Source: Sphingopyxis sp. H053 | Lineage (GTDB): Bacteria; Pseudomonadota; Alphaproteobacteria; Sphingomonadales; Sphingomonadaceae | Assembly: GCF_001468225.1 (NCBI RefSeq) | Contig: NZ_LNRU01000008.1 | Coordinates: forward strand, 1-64,000 | Reading direction: 5' to 3' | Length of the DNA: 64,000 nucleotides | Shown here: one piece after another, positions 53,736 to 61,446 of the stretch | How positions within the stretch are numbered: the first letter of the stretch is position 1 | Layout: every line of letters begins with the position of its first letter | Made by a program: the position numbers and the translations under genes | The notes under the pieces: model-generated | Told to the model about the DNA's origin: nothing | Databases searched by the model: none | The model's input: the letters and a program-made list of their open reading frames with translations, nothing else

Positions 53736-53754
53736 ATTTTTATGATAGGAAAAT
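53736..53754. promoter_or_regulatory. Shared 19-bp dyad, copy 4, between amidohydrolase 2 and TonB receptor 2
   Basis: ATTTTT-N7-GAAAAT, one base from the perfect form at 20851 and with the same 7-bp spacing. It lies 71 bp before the receptor ATG and 86 bp before the proposed TTG start of the divergent amidohydrolase operon, so it may control both. Confidence 0.55.
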
Positions 53755-53825
53755 TATGGAAATTACGACACATTGCGGAAATCAACGAATTTCCGGTGGG
53801 GAAACGGGTCCAAAAGGAGGGAAAA

Positions 53826-56267
53826 ATGTCGAAGTTCGTGTCACGCCTGTTGTTGTCGTCCGCGCTCGCCTTCGCGATCACGCCGATGGCGCATGCCCAG
53901 TCGGCGCCGCCCGAAGAGGATGGCGCAGAGACCAGTGCCGGCGGCAGCGACATCGTCGTCATCGGTACGCGCCGCAAGGACCGCTCGATCACCGATAGCT
54001 CGGTCGCGATCGACGTCATCGCGCCCGAACAGATCGCGACGACCGGCTATTCGGACGTGAACGACGCGCTGCGCACGCTCGTCCCCGCGTTCAACGCGCA
54101 GCGCCTTCAGGGCAACGACGGTTCCTCTTTCGTGCGGCCTGTCACGCTGCGCGGCTCGCCGGCCGATCATGTCCTGCTGCTGATGAACGGCAAGCGCCGC
54201 CACCGCGCCTCGATCGTGCAGATCGGTACCGGCCATGCCTCGACCTCGGGTTCGCAGGGTCAGGATTTCAACGTCATTCCGCCGATCGCGCTGTCGAGCG
54301 TCGAAGTGCTCCGCGACGGCGCGTCGGCCCAATATGGCTCGGACGCGATCGCCGGCGTGATCAACCTGGAGCTGAAAAAGGCCAGGAGCGGCGGCTCGAT
54401 CATCGGCCAGGTTGGCGAATATTATACGTCCGGCGGCCGCACTTATGACATCCAGGGTCATCTGGCCGTCCCGGTCGGCGACAATGCCTATTTCAACATC
54501 GCCGCCCAATATACCGACCAGGCCAAGGCCTATGCGAAGAAGGCCACCCATTCGGGCGCCGAGGCGATGCGGGCGATGGGCATTCCCGGTATCCCCGAGC
54601 ATCCCGAGGGTAATCTCGATCCGCGTTACATGGCGTTCAAGTCGGTGTGGAACGCCGGCATCGAACTCAGCGACGAACTCGAACTCTATAGCTTCGGCAA
54701 CTATATGACGGGCAAGAGCTCGGTCACCTTCGGTCTGCGCCAGCCCGTCACGGCGGGCGGCCTGAACCGCCACGGCACCTATGCCAATTCGGCGTTCGAC
54801 CTGACGCCCGCGCACCCCGAATTGTTCAACCTTGCCGCCGTCTATCCGGGCGGCTTCACGCCGGAATTCCGCGGCCATCTCGAGGATTTCAGCGCCCTTG
54901 TCGGGCTGCGCGACCAGGAAGGTCCGCTGACCTGGGACCTGTCGGCGCGCTACGGCACGAACACCGTCGACTACACGATCACCGGCACGATCAACGCGTC
55001 AATGGGGGTCAAGTCGCCGACCGCGTTCAAGCCCGGTTCGCTCACCCAGCGCGAAATCCAGTTCGACGCCGAAGTCTCCTATGAGCTGAGCAACGACATC
55101 CTCGTCTTTGCCGGGGCCAGCCATCGCAAGGAAACCTATGTCATCGGCGAGGGCGACGTCGCGAGCTACACGACGGGTCCGCTGCGGGACCTGCCCGCGG
55201 GCTCGAACGGTTTCCAGGGCTTCTCGCCCGAATTTGCCGGCAGCTTCGATTCGAACAGCTATGCGGTGTTCGGCGAAATCGATGCCGACATCACGCCTTG
55301 GTGGAATCTGTCGGCGGCCGCCCGCTACGAGGATTATGACCAGTTCGGCGACAATTTCAGCTACAAGGCCTCGACGCGCTTCGAGCTGAGCGATGCCTTT
55401 GCGCTTCGCGGTTCGGTCAGCACCGGCTTCCGCGCGCCGGCCGCCGGACAGGTCTTCGGCACCAGCCTGACCTCGCAGCTCGACGGCGTCGGCGGCTTCA
55501 TCCTCGACGCCGTGCTCGTTCCGGGGTCGCCCGCGGCGCGGGTCTTCGGCTCGGAGGCGCTGACGCCCGAAACCTCGTTCAACATGTCGGCGGGCGTCGT
55601 CTTCACCGGCCTCGACGGCTTCCTGACCACGCTCGATTTCTATCAGATCGACGTCGACGATCGCCTGTTGCTGACGCCGTCGCGGAACACCACCGCCGCC
55701 GAGCGCGCCGCGCTGGCCGCGATCAATTTCCCGAACGGCGCGGACATCCAGCAGGTGCGCTATTTCCAGAACGAGATGGACACGCGCGTGCGCGGTTTCG
55801 ACCTGGTGAGCACCTATCGCCACAGCTGGTCGGACAATGCCTCGACCGACTTCAGCCTTGCCGTAAACTATAATGAACAGCATCTGCGCGGCGCGCCGCC
55901 TCCGGGGTTCAGCCCAGCGATCGTGACCGAGTTCGAACGCGGCACCCCGCGCTGGCGCGGCAATTTCTCGGCGACGACCAAGGTCGGCGATTTCGGCTTC
56001 ATGGCGCGCGCGATCCATTATGGCGCGTGGCGCCGCCTCGATGGCGCGACCTTCCTGCCGCGCAAGGCGGTGACTTTGTTCGACGCCGAAGTGACCTATT
56101 CGGGCATTCAGGATGTCGAGCTGAGCGTCGGCGCACGCAACATCTTCAACATCTTCCCGCCGGGTCGCGGCCCTGCGCGCGCCCGCGCCGGCCTGATCTA
56201 TGACAATCACAGTGTATTCGGGGTCGCCGGCGGCTTCTATTATTTGAATGCTAAGTATAAATTCTGA
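53826..56267 (+). CDS. TonB-dependent receptor 2
   Basis: An 813-residue outer-membrane receptor. Signal peptide (to AHAQS), plug domain beginning SDIVVIGTRRKDRSITDSSVAIDVI, TLRGSPADHVLLLMNGKRRH and LRDGASAQYGSDAIAGVINLEL, barrel, and C-terminal aromatic NAKYKF. The ATG at 53826 is chosen because AAAGGAGGGAAAA precedes it and a signal peptide follows. It belongs to a different subgroup from receptor 1. No iron-related gene is near; shared control with the amidohydrolase operon suggests peptide-like cargo. Confidence 0.92.
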   Translation: MSKFVSRLLLSSALAFAITPMAHAQSAPPEEDGAETSAGGSDIVVIGTRRKDRSITDSSVAIDVIAPEQIATTGYSDVNDALRTLVPAFNAQRLQGNDGSSFVRPVTLRGSPADHVLLLMNGKRRHRASIVQIGTGHASTSGSQGQDFNVIPPIALSSVEVLRDGASAQYGSDAIAGVINLELKKARSGGSIIGQVGEYYTSGGRTYDIQGHLAVPVGDNAYFNIAAQYTDQAKAYAKKATHSGAEAMRAMGIPGIPEHPEGNLDPRYMAFKSVWNAGIELSDELELYSFGNYMTGKSSVTFGLRQPVTAGGLNRHGTYANSAFDLTPAHPELFNLAAVYPGGFTPEFRGHLEDFSALVGLRDQEGPLTWDLSARYGTNTVDYTITGTINASMGVKSPTAFKPGSLTQREIQFDAEVSYELSNDILVFAGASHRKETYVIGEGDVASYTTGPLRDLPAGSNGFQGFSPEFAGSFDSNSYAVFGEIDADITPWWNLSAAARYEDYDQFGDNFSYKASTRFELSDAFALRGSVSTGFRAPAAGQVFGTSLTSQLDGVGGFILDAVLVPGSPAARVFGSEALTPETSFNMSAGVVFTGLDGFLTTLDFYQIDVDDRLLLTPSRNTTAAERAALAAINFPNGADIQQVRYFQNEMDTRVRGFDLVSTYRHSWSDNASTDFSLAVNYNEQHLRGAPPPGFSPAIVTEFERGTPRWRGNFSATTKVGDFGFMARAIHYGAWRRLDGATFLPRKAVTLFDAEVTYSGIQDVELSVGARNIFNIFPPGRGPARARAGLIYDNHSVFGVAGGFYYLNAKYKF

Positions 56268-56285
56268 TCTCGTCTGTTAGAGATC
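56266..56285 (+). terminator. Weak hairpin after TonB receptor 2
   Basis: Arms GATCTC and GAGATC with an 8-base loop begin inside the receptor stop codon. No T-run follows, so termination is doubtful. Confidence 0.3.
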
Positions 56286-56314
56286 GACGCGTATTTCCGG
56301 TGGGCACATACGGC

Positions 56315-56337
56315 ATTGGCATAGCGGATATGCCAAT
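56315..56337. promoter_or_regulatory. Inverted repeat with 9-bp arms upstream of XRE-cupin regulator 2
   Basis: Perfect arms ATTGGCATA and TATGCCAAT around a 5-bp GCGGA spacer, 123 bp before the regulator ATG and 47 bp after the receptor stop. The AT-rich arms and lack of a T-run argue for an operator rather than a terminator. Confidence 0.6.
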
Positions 56338-56341
56338 ATCG

Positions 56342-56356
56342 TAGCCTATCGGAAAT
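56342..56356 (+). promoter_or_regulatory. Second shared motif, copy B (TAGCCTATCGGAAAT)
   Basis: Lies just after the 9-bp inverted repeat, 104 bp before the XRE-cupin 2 start. It matches the copy before the M19 gene (TAGCGTATCGGAAA, other strand) at 13 of 14 positions. Confidence 0.45.
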
Positions 56357-56460
56357 TTGTGCCTTATAGATGGCGGCGGCTGATTGGCCGGACCTCTTCC
56401 CCCAGCCGTCCCCATCGGCCGATGCCATGCGATCTCGAGCAAGTGAAGGATTGGAGATTT

Positions 56461-57084
56461 ATGCCGCCCAGAAATGGAGACGAGCCGGAAGTTTTGGGTG
56501 CCGTTCGTACCGCGAAGCGGCCTCGATCCGAAGGCTTTCACCTGGGCGAGCGCTTGCGCCAATTGCGCAAGGAACGCGGGATGACGCTGGAGGATGCGGG
56601 GCGGTTGACCGCGCTTGCGGCCTCGACATTGTCGAAGATCGAGAATGACCAGATGTCGCCGACGTTCGACGTCGTGCAGAAACTCGCGACCGGCTTCGAC
56701 ATCGACATCACCGAATTGTTCGCGAGCAATTCGGGGCAGGATGCCGCGGGCCGGCGCAGCGTCACGATGGACGGCGCGGGCCGCCTGATGGAAACCGCGG
56801 TCTACCGCCACCGGCTGATCGCCGCCGAGCTCAAGAACAAGAAGATCCTGCCGTTCGTCACGACGATCAAGGCGCGCAGCCTCGAGGATTTCAAGAGCTG
56901 GTCGCAGCATAGCGGCGAGGAATTCCTCTATGTGCTCGAAGGCGAAATCTGCTTCCAGACCGAGCATTATGAGCCCGCATATCTCGGCGTCGGCGACAGC
57001 ATCTATATCAACAGCAGCATGCAGCACGCCGCCTATTCGACGAGCGAGGAAGATGCCGTCGTGTTGTGGGTCAACACCGGCTGA
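56461..57084 (+). CDS. XRE-family regulator with C-terminal cupin domain (regulator 2)
   Basis: A 207-residue transcription factor: helix-turn-helix (about 25-85: LGERLRQLRKERGMTLEDAGRLTALAASTLSKIENDQMSPTFDVVQKLA) plus cupin (about 125-205: HSGEEFLYVLEGEICFQTEHYEPAYLGVGDSIYI). It is the same design as the regulator at 37596. The ATG at 56461 follows GGAG; the longer frame from 56359 lacks a ribosome site and would run through likely control DNA. It sits between TonB receptor 2 and the M19 gene, both probable targets. Confidence 0.87.
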   Translation: MPPRNGDEPEVLGAVRTAKRPRSEGFHLGERLRQLRKERGMTLEDAGRLTALAASTLSKIENDQMSPTFDVVQKLATGFDIDITELFASNSGQDAAGRRSVTMDGAGRLMETAVYRHRLIAAELKNKKILPFVTTIKARSLEDFKSWSQHSGEEFLYVLEGEICFQTEHYEPAYLGVGDSIYINSSMQHAAYSTSEEDAVVLWVNTG

Positions 57085-57090
57085 GCGCCC

Positions 57091-57118
57091 GCCCGATCAT
57101 CGGGCTTGCAATAATTTT
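57091..57118 (+). terminator. Possible terminator after XRE-cupin regulator 2
   Basis: GCCCGAT-C-ATCGGGC (57091-57105) is a self-complementary stem followed after nine bases by TTTT (57115-57118). The distance to the T-run makes it weak. Confidence 0.4.
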
Positions 57119-57134
57119 CCGATACGCTAATTTC
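57118..57134 (-). promoter_or_regulatory. Second shared motif, copy C, upstream of M19 homologue 2
   Basis: On the minus strand it reads GAAATTAGCGTATCGGA, 32 bp before the M19 ATG. It is followed by the small inverted repeat CCAAT-N5-ATTGG at 57138-57152. A half-site ATTTTC of the first motif overlaps its edge at 57114. Confidence 0.45.
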
Positions 57135-57165
57135 TTTCCAATAGAAAATTGGAGAGGGCGAAGCG

Positions 57166-58230
57166 ATGGACAGACGGAATTTCATCCTGTCGGGGGCGGC
57201 CTTGTCGGCCACGATGGCGTTCGCGCCCGCGGCGGCGACACGATCGAAGACGCGGCCCCTCACCTTCGACGCGATGGGCGAGGTGCGCTTCGAATATGAC
57301 GCCGCGCTGATCGGCCAGATGCGCGCCAGCGGGCTCGACGCGATCACGGTCACGCTCTGCGACCCCAAGGCCTATGAGGGGCAAGCCTATGAAGAGGCGG
57401 TGCAGGCGGTGCTCGACCATGACGCGCATATCGCCAAGCATCCCGAGCTGTTCCTGAAGGCGACGAAGACCAGCGATATCGACGCCGCGCGGGCGAACGG
57501 CCAGCTCGCGCTGTTCTACCTGTTCCAGAACAGCACCCAGTTCGGCCGCGACCTCGACAATGTCGACCTGTTCCACAAGCTCGGGGTGCGGTCGGCGCAG
57601 ATCACCTATAACGACCAGAATTGGGCGGGCGCGGGGTGCAAGGAACTCGGCGCGAACGGCCTCTCCCATTTCGGGCGCGATCTGGTCGGGCGGATGAACG
57701 AGCGCCGCATGCTGATCGACCTGTCGCATTCGAACATGCAGACGATGGCCGATACGATCGCCGCGTCGAAAATGCCCGTGATCGTCTCGCACACCGCGTG
57801 CATGGCGGTGCACAGCAATGTCCGCAACACGACCGACGCGAACCTGCGCCTGCTCGCCGACAAGGGCGGCGTCGCCGGCATCTGCCAGATGCGACCGTTC
57901 CTGACGACGAAGCGCGACGACGCGCTGCCCGAATATTTCCGCCATATCGACCATGCGGTGAAGGTGATGGGCGCCGACCATGTCGCGATCGGCAGCGACC
58001 GCGACCACCGCGTCGTCGAGATGACCGACGCCTATATCGCCGAGCTGAAGCGCGAGGAGGGCGCCAATTTCCACGAGCCCGACTGGCCTTTGTTCATCAA
58101 CGAACTCAACGGTCCGCGGCGCATGGAGGTGGTGTGGGATGGCGTGCGCAAGCTCGGCTATCCGACCAGCACGGTCGAAAAAATCATGGGGACCAACGTC
58201 CGCCGCATCTATCAGGAAGTGATCGGATGA
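57166..58230 (+). CDS. M19 (membrane/renal dipeptidase) homologue 2 with altered metal site
   Basis: A 354-residue exported protein (signal DRRNFILSGAALSATMAFA). Second M19-fold protein of the window. Conserved: H188 in LIDLSHSN, H209 in IVSHTAC, R220, D278 in AIGSDRDH, and YNDQNWAGAGC. The N-terminal HxD is replaced by FDAMGE (34-39) and the bridging glutamate by FQN (Q121), the same kind of change as in the protein at 14154. It is likely single-metal or altered in reaction; a dipeptide or amide substrate is still plausible. It overlaps the TPR gene by 4 bp. GGAGAGG precedes the ATG. Confidence 0.82.
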   Translation: MDRRNFILSGAALSATMAFAPAAATRSKTRPLTFDAMGEVRFEYDAALIGQMRASGLDAITVTLCDPKAYEGQAYEEAVQAVLDHDAHIAKHPELFLKATKTSDIDAARANGQLALFYLFQNSTQFGRDLDNVDLFHKLGVRSAQITYNDQNWAGAGCKELGANGLSHFGRDLVGRMNERRMLIDLSHSNMQTMADTIAASKMPVIVSHTACMAVHSNVRNTTDANLRLLADKGGVAGICQMRPFLTTKRDDALPEYFRHIDHAVKVMGADHVAIGSDRDHRVVEMTDAYIAELKREEGANFHEPDWPLFINELNGPRRMEVVWDGVRKLGYPTSTVEKIMGTNVRRIYQEVIG

Positions 58231-59156
58231 GCCTCCGTCTTTCCGCCCTCACCCTTGCCTTGCTGCTGACGGCAGCCCCTGCGTCGGCGAACGTCCCTGG
58301 CGCCGACGCGGGGAATTGCGCGACCAGCCTGATCGGCACGCCGCTGACCGTGCCTAAATTCTCGCCCGCGACGCAAAAGCTGCTCGACGAGGATATCGCG
58401 ATCGCCGCGGCAGCGCTGCGCATCGCGCCGGGCCGCGAGGACAGCCATATCTGGTACGGGCGGCGCCTCGACTATGCCGGCCGCATCTGTGACGCGGTCG
58501 ATGCATTCAGCGCCGGGATCAAGCAGTTCCCGGAGAGCTACAAGCTCTACCGCTTCCGCGCCCGCGACCTGACGCGCGCGCGCAAGTTCAAGGAGGCGCT
58601 CGCCGATTATGAAAAGGCGCTCGCGCTGATGGGCGACACGCCCGACAGTTTCGAACCCGACGGCATGCCCAACCCGATCGGCCTCACGATCAGCACCTAT
58701 CGCGGGAACATCGTCTATTATCACGCGCAAACGAGCTTTGCGACGGGCGACTATCCGACGATGGTGTCGGGCATGGCGAAATCGCTGGAGCTTGCCGCCG
58801 ATTTCGCGCGCGACGACATGCGCGTGCCGACGGCCTACTGGACCTATCTCGCGTACCGGAAGATGGGGCAGCACGACAAGGCGCGCGCCGCGATCGACGC
58901 GATCGAGCCGGGGCTGAAGCTGATCGAGAATTTCACTTATTACCAGGCGGTGCAGATCATGCAGGGTCGTCTCGACCCCACGGGCTTCAAGGACAGCCGC
59001 GACAGCACCATCAAGTTCGCGATCGCGATGGAGCGTCGCTTTGCCGGCGACGAGATGGGCGCAAAGGCGCTGCTGACCGAGATCGTTCGGGAAAATCCGC
59101 AGGGCCATTGGCCTTCGGAAGCCGAATTGGCGCACCCGGACCGAAAAGCCTATTGA
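58227..59156 (+). CDS. Exported TPR-repeat protein (family member 2)
   Basis: A 309-residue protein with a signal peptide (ending APASA). TPR-like segments SHIWYGRRLDYAGRICDAVDAFSAGIKQFP and YKLYRFRARDLTRARKFKEALADYEKAL parallel those of the protein at 49692 in order and wording. It is translationally coupled to the M19 gene (ATGA). No catalytic motif. Pairing of this family with two separate peptide-degrading sets points to a helper or scaffold role in the periplasm. Confidence 0.8.
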   Translation: MSLRLSALTLALLLTAAPASANVPGADAGNCATSLIGTPLTVPKFSPATQKLLDEDIAIAAAALRIAPGREDSHIWYGRRLDYAGRICDAVDAFSAGIKQFPESYKLYRFRARDLTRARKFKEALADYEKALALMGDTPDSFEPDGMPNPIGLTISTYRGNIVYYHAQTSFATGDYPTMVSGMAKSLELAADFARDDMRVPTAYWTYLAYRKMGQHDKARAAIDAIEPGLKLIENFTYYQAVQIMQGRLDPTGFKDSRDSTIKFAIAMERRFAGDEMGAKALLTEIVRENPQGHWPSEAELAHPDRKAY

Positions 59157-59339
59157 TCCCTTCCTGCCCGGCTCCACCAAGCCTGTTCATCAGGCGGAGG
59201 GGCCAGCTTTGGTCCGGTTGCGGATTGCTTGGTCGCGCGCTCGACGCGCGATCTTTCCGGCTGGCAGGCTGCGCTCTTGCAAATGGGTTGCAGTAGCGAT
59301 CATTCGCGTCTAGCGCGCTTCCCATATTGGAGGTTCGCG

Positions 59340-61442
59340 ATGAAATATAAAATGATCAATGCCTTGCTGGTAACGGTGGCCTGGACGGGCGCCGCGCAGG
59401 CGCAGGAAAGCCAGACCAGCGCGGAGATCACCGTCACCGCCGACAGAGCCGTCACCGCGACCAAGAGCGACACGCCGCTCGTCGAAACCCCGCAGGCGAT
59501 CAGCGTCGTCACCGAAGAACTTTTCCGCGACCGCGGCGCGCTCAATTTGCAGGAAACGCTACGCTATTCAGCCGGCGTCACCGGCGAGGCCTATGGCCTC
59601 GACACGCGCGGCGACGCGAGCGTCGTGCGCGGGCTCGCGCCCGTCCAGTTCCTCGACGGGATGCGGAGCCTTTACACCTTCGCGCCCTTCGCCCGCGCCG
59701 CGGTCGACACGCTGTCGCGCGTCGAGGTGCTGCGCGGACCGTCTTCGGTGCTTTACGGTCAGGCATCCAACGGCGGCATCATCAACAGCGTCAGCAAGCG
59801 CCCCGAATTCGAAGCGGGCGGCAGCGCGCGGATCGAATATGGATCGTGGGACCGCAAGCAGGCGATGGTCGACCTGACCGGCCCGCTCAGCGGCGATATG
59901 CTCGCCGGCCGCATCGTCGCGGTCGTGCGCGACGCGGGCCAGCAGACGCGGCTGCTCGACGACAATCGCGTGCTCGTCCAGCCGTCGCTGAGCTGGCGGC
60001 CGAGTTCGGACACCGCGGTGACGCTGATCGGCCTCTACCAGCGCGACCGCTCTGCATCGAGCCAGCAGTTTATTCCCGTCGTGTCGGCGATCGGCGCCCC
60101 CAACGACGCCCGGCGGCTCAGCAACCGCACCTTCCTGGGTGACGAGAATTATGACACGCTCCGCCAGCGCACGCTGTCGGCGACGCTCAGCGTCGACCAG
60201 CGGGTTTCCGACCTGCTCAGCCTCAGCGCGCGGGCGCGTTACACCGACGCCAAGGCGACCTTCCGCGAGCTGTATCCCGACGTCTATTCGAACCCGGGGA
60301 ATCCGTTCATCGACGGCACCGCCGAAACGGGCCGCACGCTGCATCGCTACGCCTATCAGACCAAACCGCACGGCAAGATCTTTACCAGCGACACGAACGC
60401 GCGCCTGACCTTCGACACCGGACCGTTCAGCCACCAGCTCCTCGTCGGCCTCGACTACACCAATTATTTCGAGCAGACGCTCAGCGCGTCGGGCGGCAGC
60501 GCGTTCACGCCCGGCATCACCCCGGTCGACGCCTATAACCCGAACAATAGCGGCGTCGCGGCGGACGTGCTGCCCTATGCCGCCCTGCCCGACCAGCGCA
60601 ACACGCAGCTCGGCGTCTATGTCCAGGACCAGATCCGCTATGCCGACCGCGTCACGCTGGTCGCGGGTGTCCGCCACGACCGCGCGCGGTCGAAGACCGA
60701 AGGCGCCCCCGCGGTCGTCGATACGGCGTGGACCTTCAAGGTCGGCCTGATCGGCGAGATCGGTTATGGCCTGTCGCCCTACCTCAGCTATTCGGAGGCG
60801 TTCCAGCCGGTTTCGGGGATCAACCCGCGCACCGGCGAACCCTATGTCCCGACGCGCGGACGGCAGTATGAAGGCGGCATCAAGTGGCAGCCGCAGCGCG
60901 GCATTCTCGTCACCGCGGCCTATTACGACATCGTCGAGCAGAACCGCCCGACCAACGATCCGGCCGACCCGATCAACGTCTTCCAGACCGGTGAGGTGAC
61001 CTCGAAGGGGTTCGAGATCGAAGGCGCGTTCGAACTGCCCGGCGATTTCCAGCTGACCGCCGCCTACAGCCACAATAATGCACGCGTTTCCGAAAGCCTC
61101 TACACCTATGAAGAGGGCGCGCGCGTCAACGACGTGCCGCGCGACCAGGCGTCGCTCTGGGCGGTGAAGGCGGTCCCGCTCGGCGCCGATGCGCTGCTGC
61201 GGATCGGCGCGGGCGTGCGCCATATCGGCAATACCCGATCGACCGGCCCGACGAGCGCGATCACGACCCCCTCCTACACGCTCGTCGATGCGCTGGTGTC
61301 GGTCGACTGGAACCGCTGGACCGCCGCGGTCAACGCCTCGAACCTGTTCGACAAGAGCTATTTCACCGCGTGCCGCACCTTCGGCGACTGCTTCAGCGGC
61401 AATCGCCGCTATGTCATCGCCTCGCTCGGCTACCGGTTCTGA
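59340..61442 (+). CDS. TonB-dependent siderophore receptor (receptor 3)
   Basis: A 700-residue receptor of the FhuE/FpvA type. Signal peptide (to AAQAQ), plug with SDTPLVETPQAISVVTEELFRDRGALNLQETLRYSAGV and VEVLRGPSSVLYGQASNGGIINSVSK, both diagnostic for siderophore receptors, and C-terminal SLGYRF. There is no N-terminal signalling domain. GGAGGTTCGCG precedes the ATG at 59340. It is cotranscribed with the PepSY protein 4 bp downstream, a usual ferric-siderophore arrangement. I see no convincing Fur box in the 183-bp upstream gap. Confidence 0.92.
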   Translation: MKYKMINALLVTVAWTGAAQAQESQTSAEITVTADRAVTATKSDTPLVETPQAISVVTEELFRDRGALNLQETLRYSAGVTGEAYGLDTRGDASVVRGLAPVQFLDGMRSLYTFAPFARAAVDTLSRVEVLRGPSSVLYGQASNGGIINSVSKRPEFEAGGSARIEYGSWDRKQAMVDLTGPLSGDMLAGRIVAVVRDAGQQTRLLDDNRVLVQPSLSWRPSSDTAVTLIGLYQRDRSASSQQFIPVVSAIGAPNDARRLSNRTFLGDENYDTLRQRTLSATLSVDQRVSDLLSLSARARYTDAKATFRELYPDVYSNPGNPFIDGTAETGRTLHRYAYQTKPHGKIFTSDTNARLTFDTGPFSHQLLVGLDYTNYFEQTLSASGGSAFTPGITPVDAYNPNNSGVAADVLPYAALPDQRNTQLGVYVQDQIRYADRVTLVAGVRHDRARSKTEGAPAVVDTAWTFKVGLIGEIGYGLSPYLSYSEAFQPVSGINPRTGEPYVPTRGRQYEGGIKWQPQRGILVTAAYYDIVEQNRPTNDPADPINVFQTGEVTSKGFEIEGAFELPGDFQLTAAYSHNNARVSESLYTYEEGARVNDVPRDQASLWAVKAVPLGADALLRIGAGVRHIGNTRSTGPTSAITTPSYTLVDALVSVDWNRWTAAVNASNLFDKSYFTACRTFGDCFSGNRRYVIASLGYRF

Positions 61443-61446
61443 CGCC

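Noticed and set aside
56359..56460. Longer N-terminus for XRE-cupin regulator 2 starting at 56359
   Set aside because: No ribosome site at that ATG, and the added residues are arginine/proline-rich; a GGAG-preceded ATG at 56461 gives the normal family start.
59157..59339. Fur box upstream of the siderophore receptor
   Set aside because: The stretch TTGCAGTAGCGATCATTCGC has only partial resemblance to alphaproteobacterial Fur sites and no clear dyad.
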